A stretch of DNA of 32,165 nucleotides, taken from positions 1 through 32,165 of the forward strand of contig JAFABC010000313.1 in the NCBI GenBank assembly GCA_023426275.1, given 5' to 3'. The stretch's first letter is position 1; each line of letters starts with the position of its first letter. The DNA comes from Pseudomonadota bacterium. Lineage in GTDB: Bacteria; Desulfobacterota; Desulfovibrionia; Desulfovibrionales; Desulfovibrionaceae. Below the pieces are notes generated by a model. It was not told where the DNA came from, ran no database searches, and saw nothing but the letters and a program-made list of their open reading frames with translations. Positions 32,113-32,165 of the stretch are shown here, piece after piece. Made by a program: the position numbers and the translations under genes.

Positions 32113-32165
32113 AATGCCTCCGGCGGCCGGGAGGGGGTCACCCCCTCCCGGACCCTCCCGAAAGG
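32113..32165. repeat. REP-like palindromic repeat (runs to window edge)
   Basis: ATGCCTCCGGCGG, then perfect 11-bp arms CCGGGAGGGGG / CCCCCTCCCGG (32127-32137, 32141-32151), then ACCCTCCCGAAAGG. The layout is the same as at 18123-18176. It lies 25 bases after mqnE, in the same 3' position as other copies. Confidence 0.85.

Overview
The window reads as a high-GC chromosome segment of a sulfate-reducing Desulfovibrionaceae bacterium (Desulfovibrio / Solidesulfovibrio type). The main reasons are an intact adenylylsulfate reductase (aprBA), the Qmo membrane complex (qmoABC) with its accessory gene, and an aromatic amino acid operon that starts with the archaeal-type enzymes ADTH synthase and 3-dehydroquinate synthase II, in the order known from Desulfovibrio. 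Assignment to a genus is inference.

Layout. Positions 1-249 hold a palindrome plus a REP-like repeat. The minus strand from 4770 down to 250 is the aromatic operon: a 29-residue leader peptide with seven consecutive aromatic residues, an attenuator terminator, ADTH synthase, DHQ synthase II, pheA and aroA. Directly upstream on the same strand is metE, preceded by a cobalamin riboswitch and a hairpin that can hide the metE ribosome binding site. A 0.55 kb intergenic region then carries a sigma70-like promoter overlapped by a Rex-like operator and a long leader for aprBA. aprBA ends at a strong terminator. qmoABC and the qmoD-like gene follow from a separate candidate promoter and end at another terminator. 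A cytoplasmic gamma-glutamyltransferase-family gene follows, then a repeat-rich gap, a CRP/FNR regulator and an overlapping cyclic-nucleotide-binding protein.

The right half (19.8-30.9 kb) is mostly signalling and accessory genes: a FemAB/GNAT-like N-acyltransferase (DUF482 type), a STAS anti-sigma antagonist, a GGDEF diguanylate cyclase, a COG2509 flavoprotein, a response regulator with a decayed HD-GYP-like output domain, a MucR-type zinc-finger regulator with a strong promoter, a dCache-HAMP-SpoIIE phosphatase overlapping an NMT1-type periplasmic binding protein, and two poorly characterised genes. The window closes with mqnE (futalosine menaquinone pathway) and another REP-like repeat. 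Menaquinone synthesis starts from chorismate, so the aro operon and mqnE supply the quinone pool that Qmo uses to feed APS reductase.

The most striking observation is the leader peptide and attenuator of the aro operon. Tandem Phe-Tyr-Phe-Trp-Phe-Trp-Phe codons are followed by a hairpin, a competing antiterminator pairing and an intrinsic terminator. This looks like a multi-aromatic ribosome-stalling attenuator controlling an archaeal-type route into the shikimate pathway. A family of REP-like palindromes (core CCGGG..CCCGG flanked by GCCTCCGGCGG) recurs at gene ends across the window.
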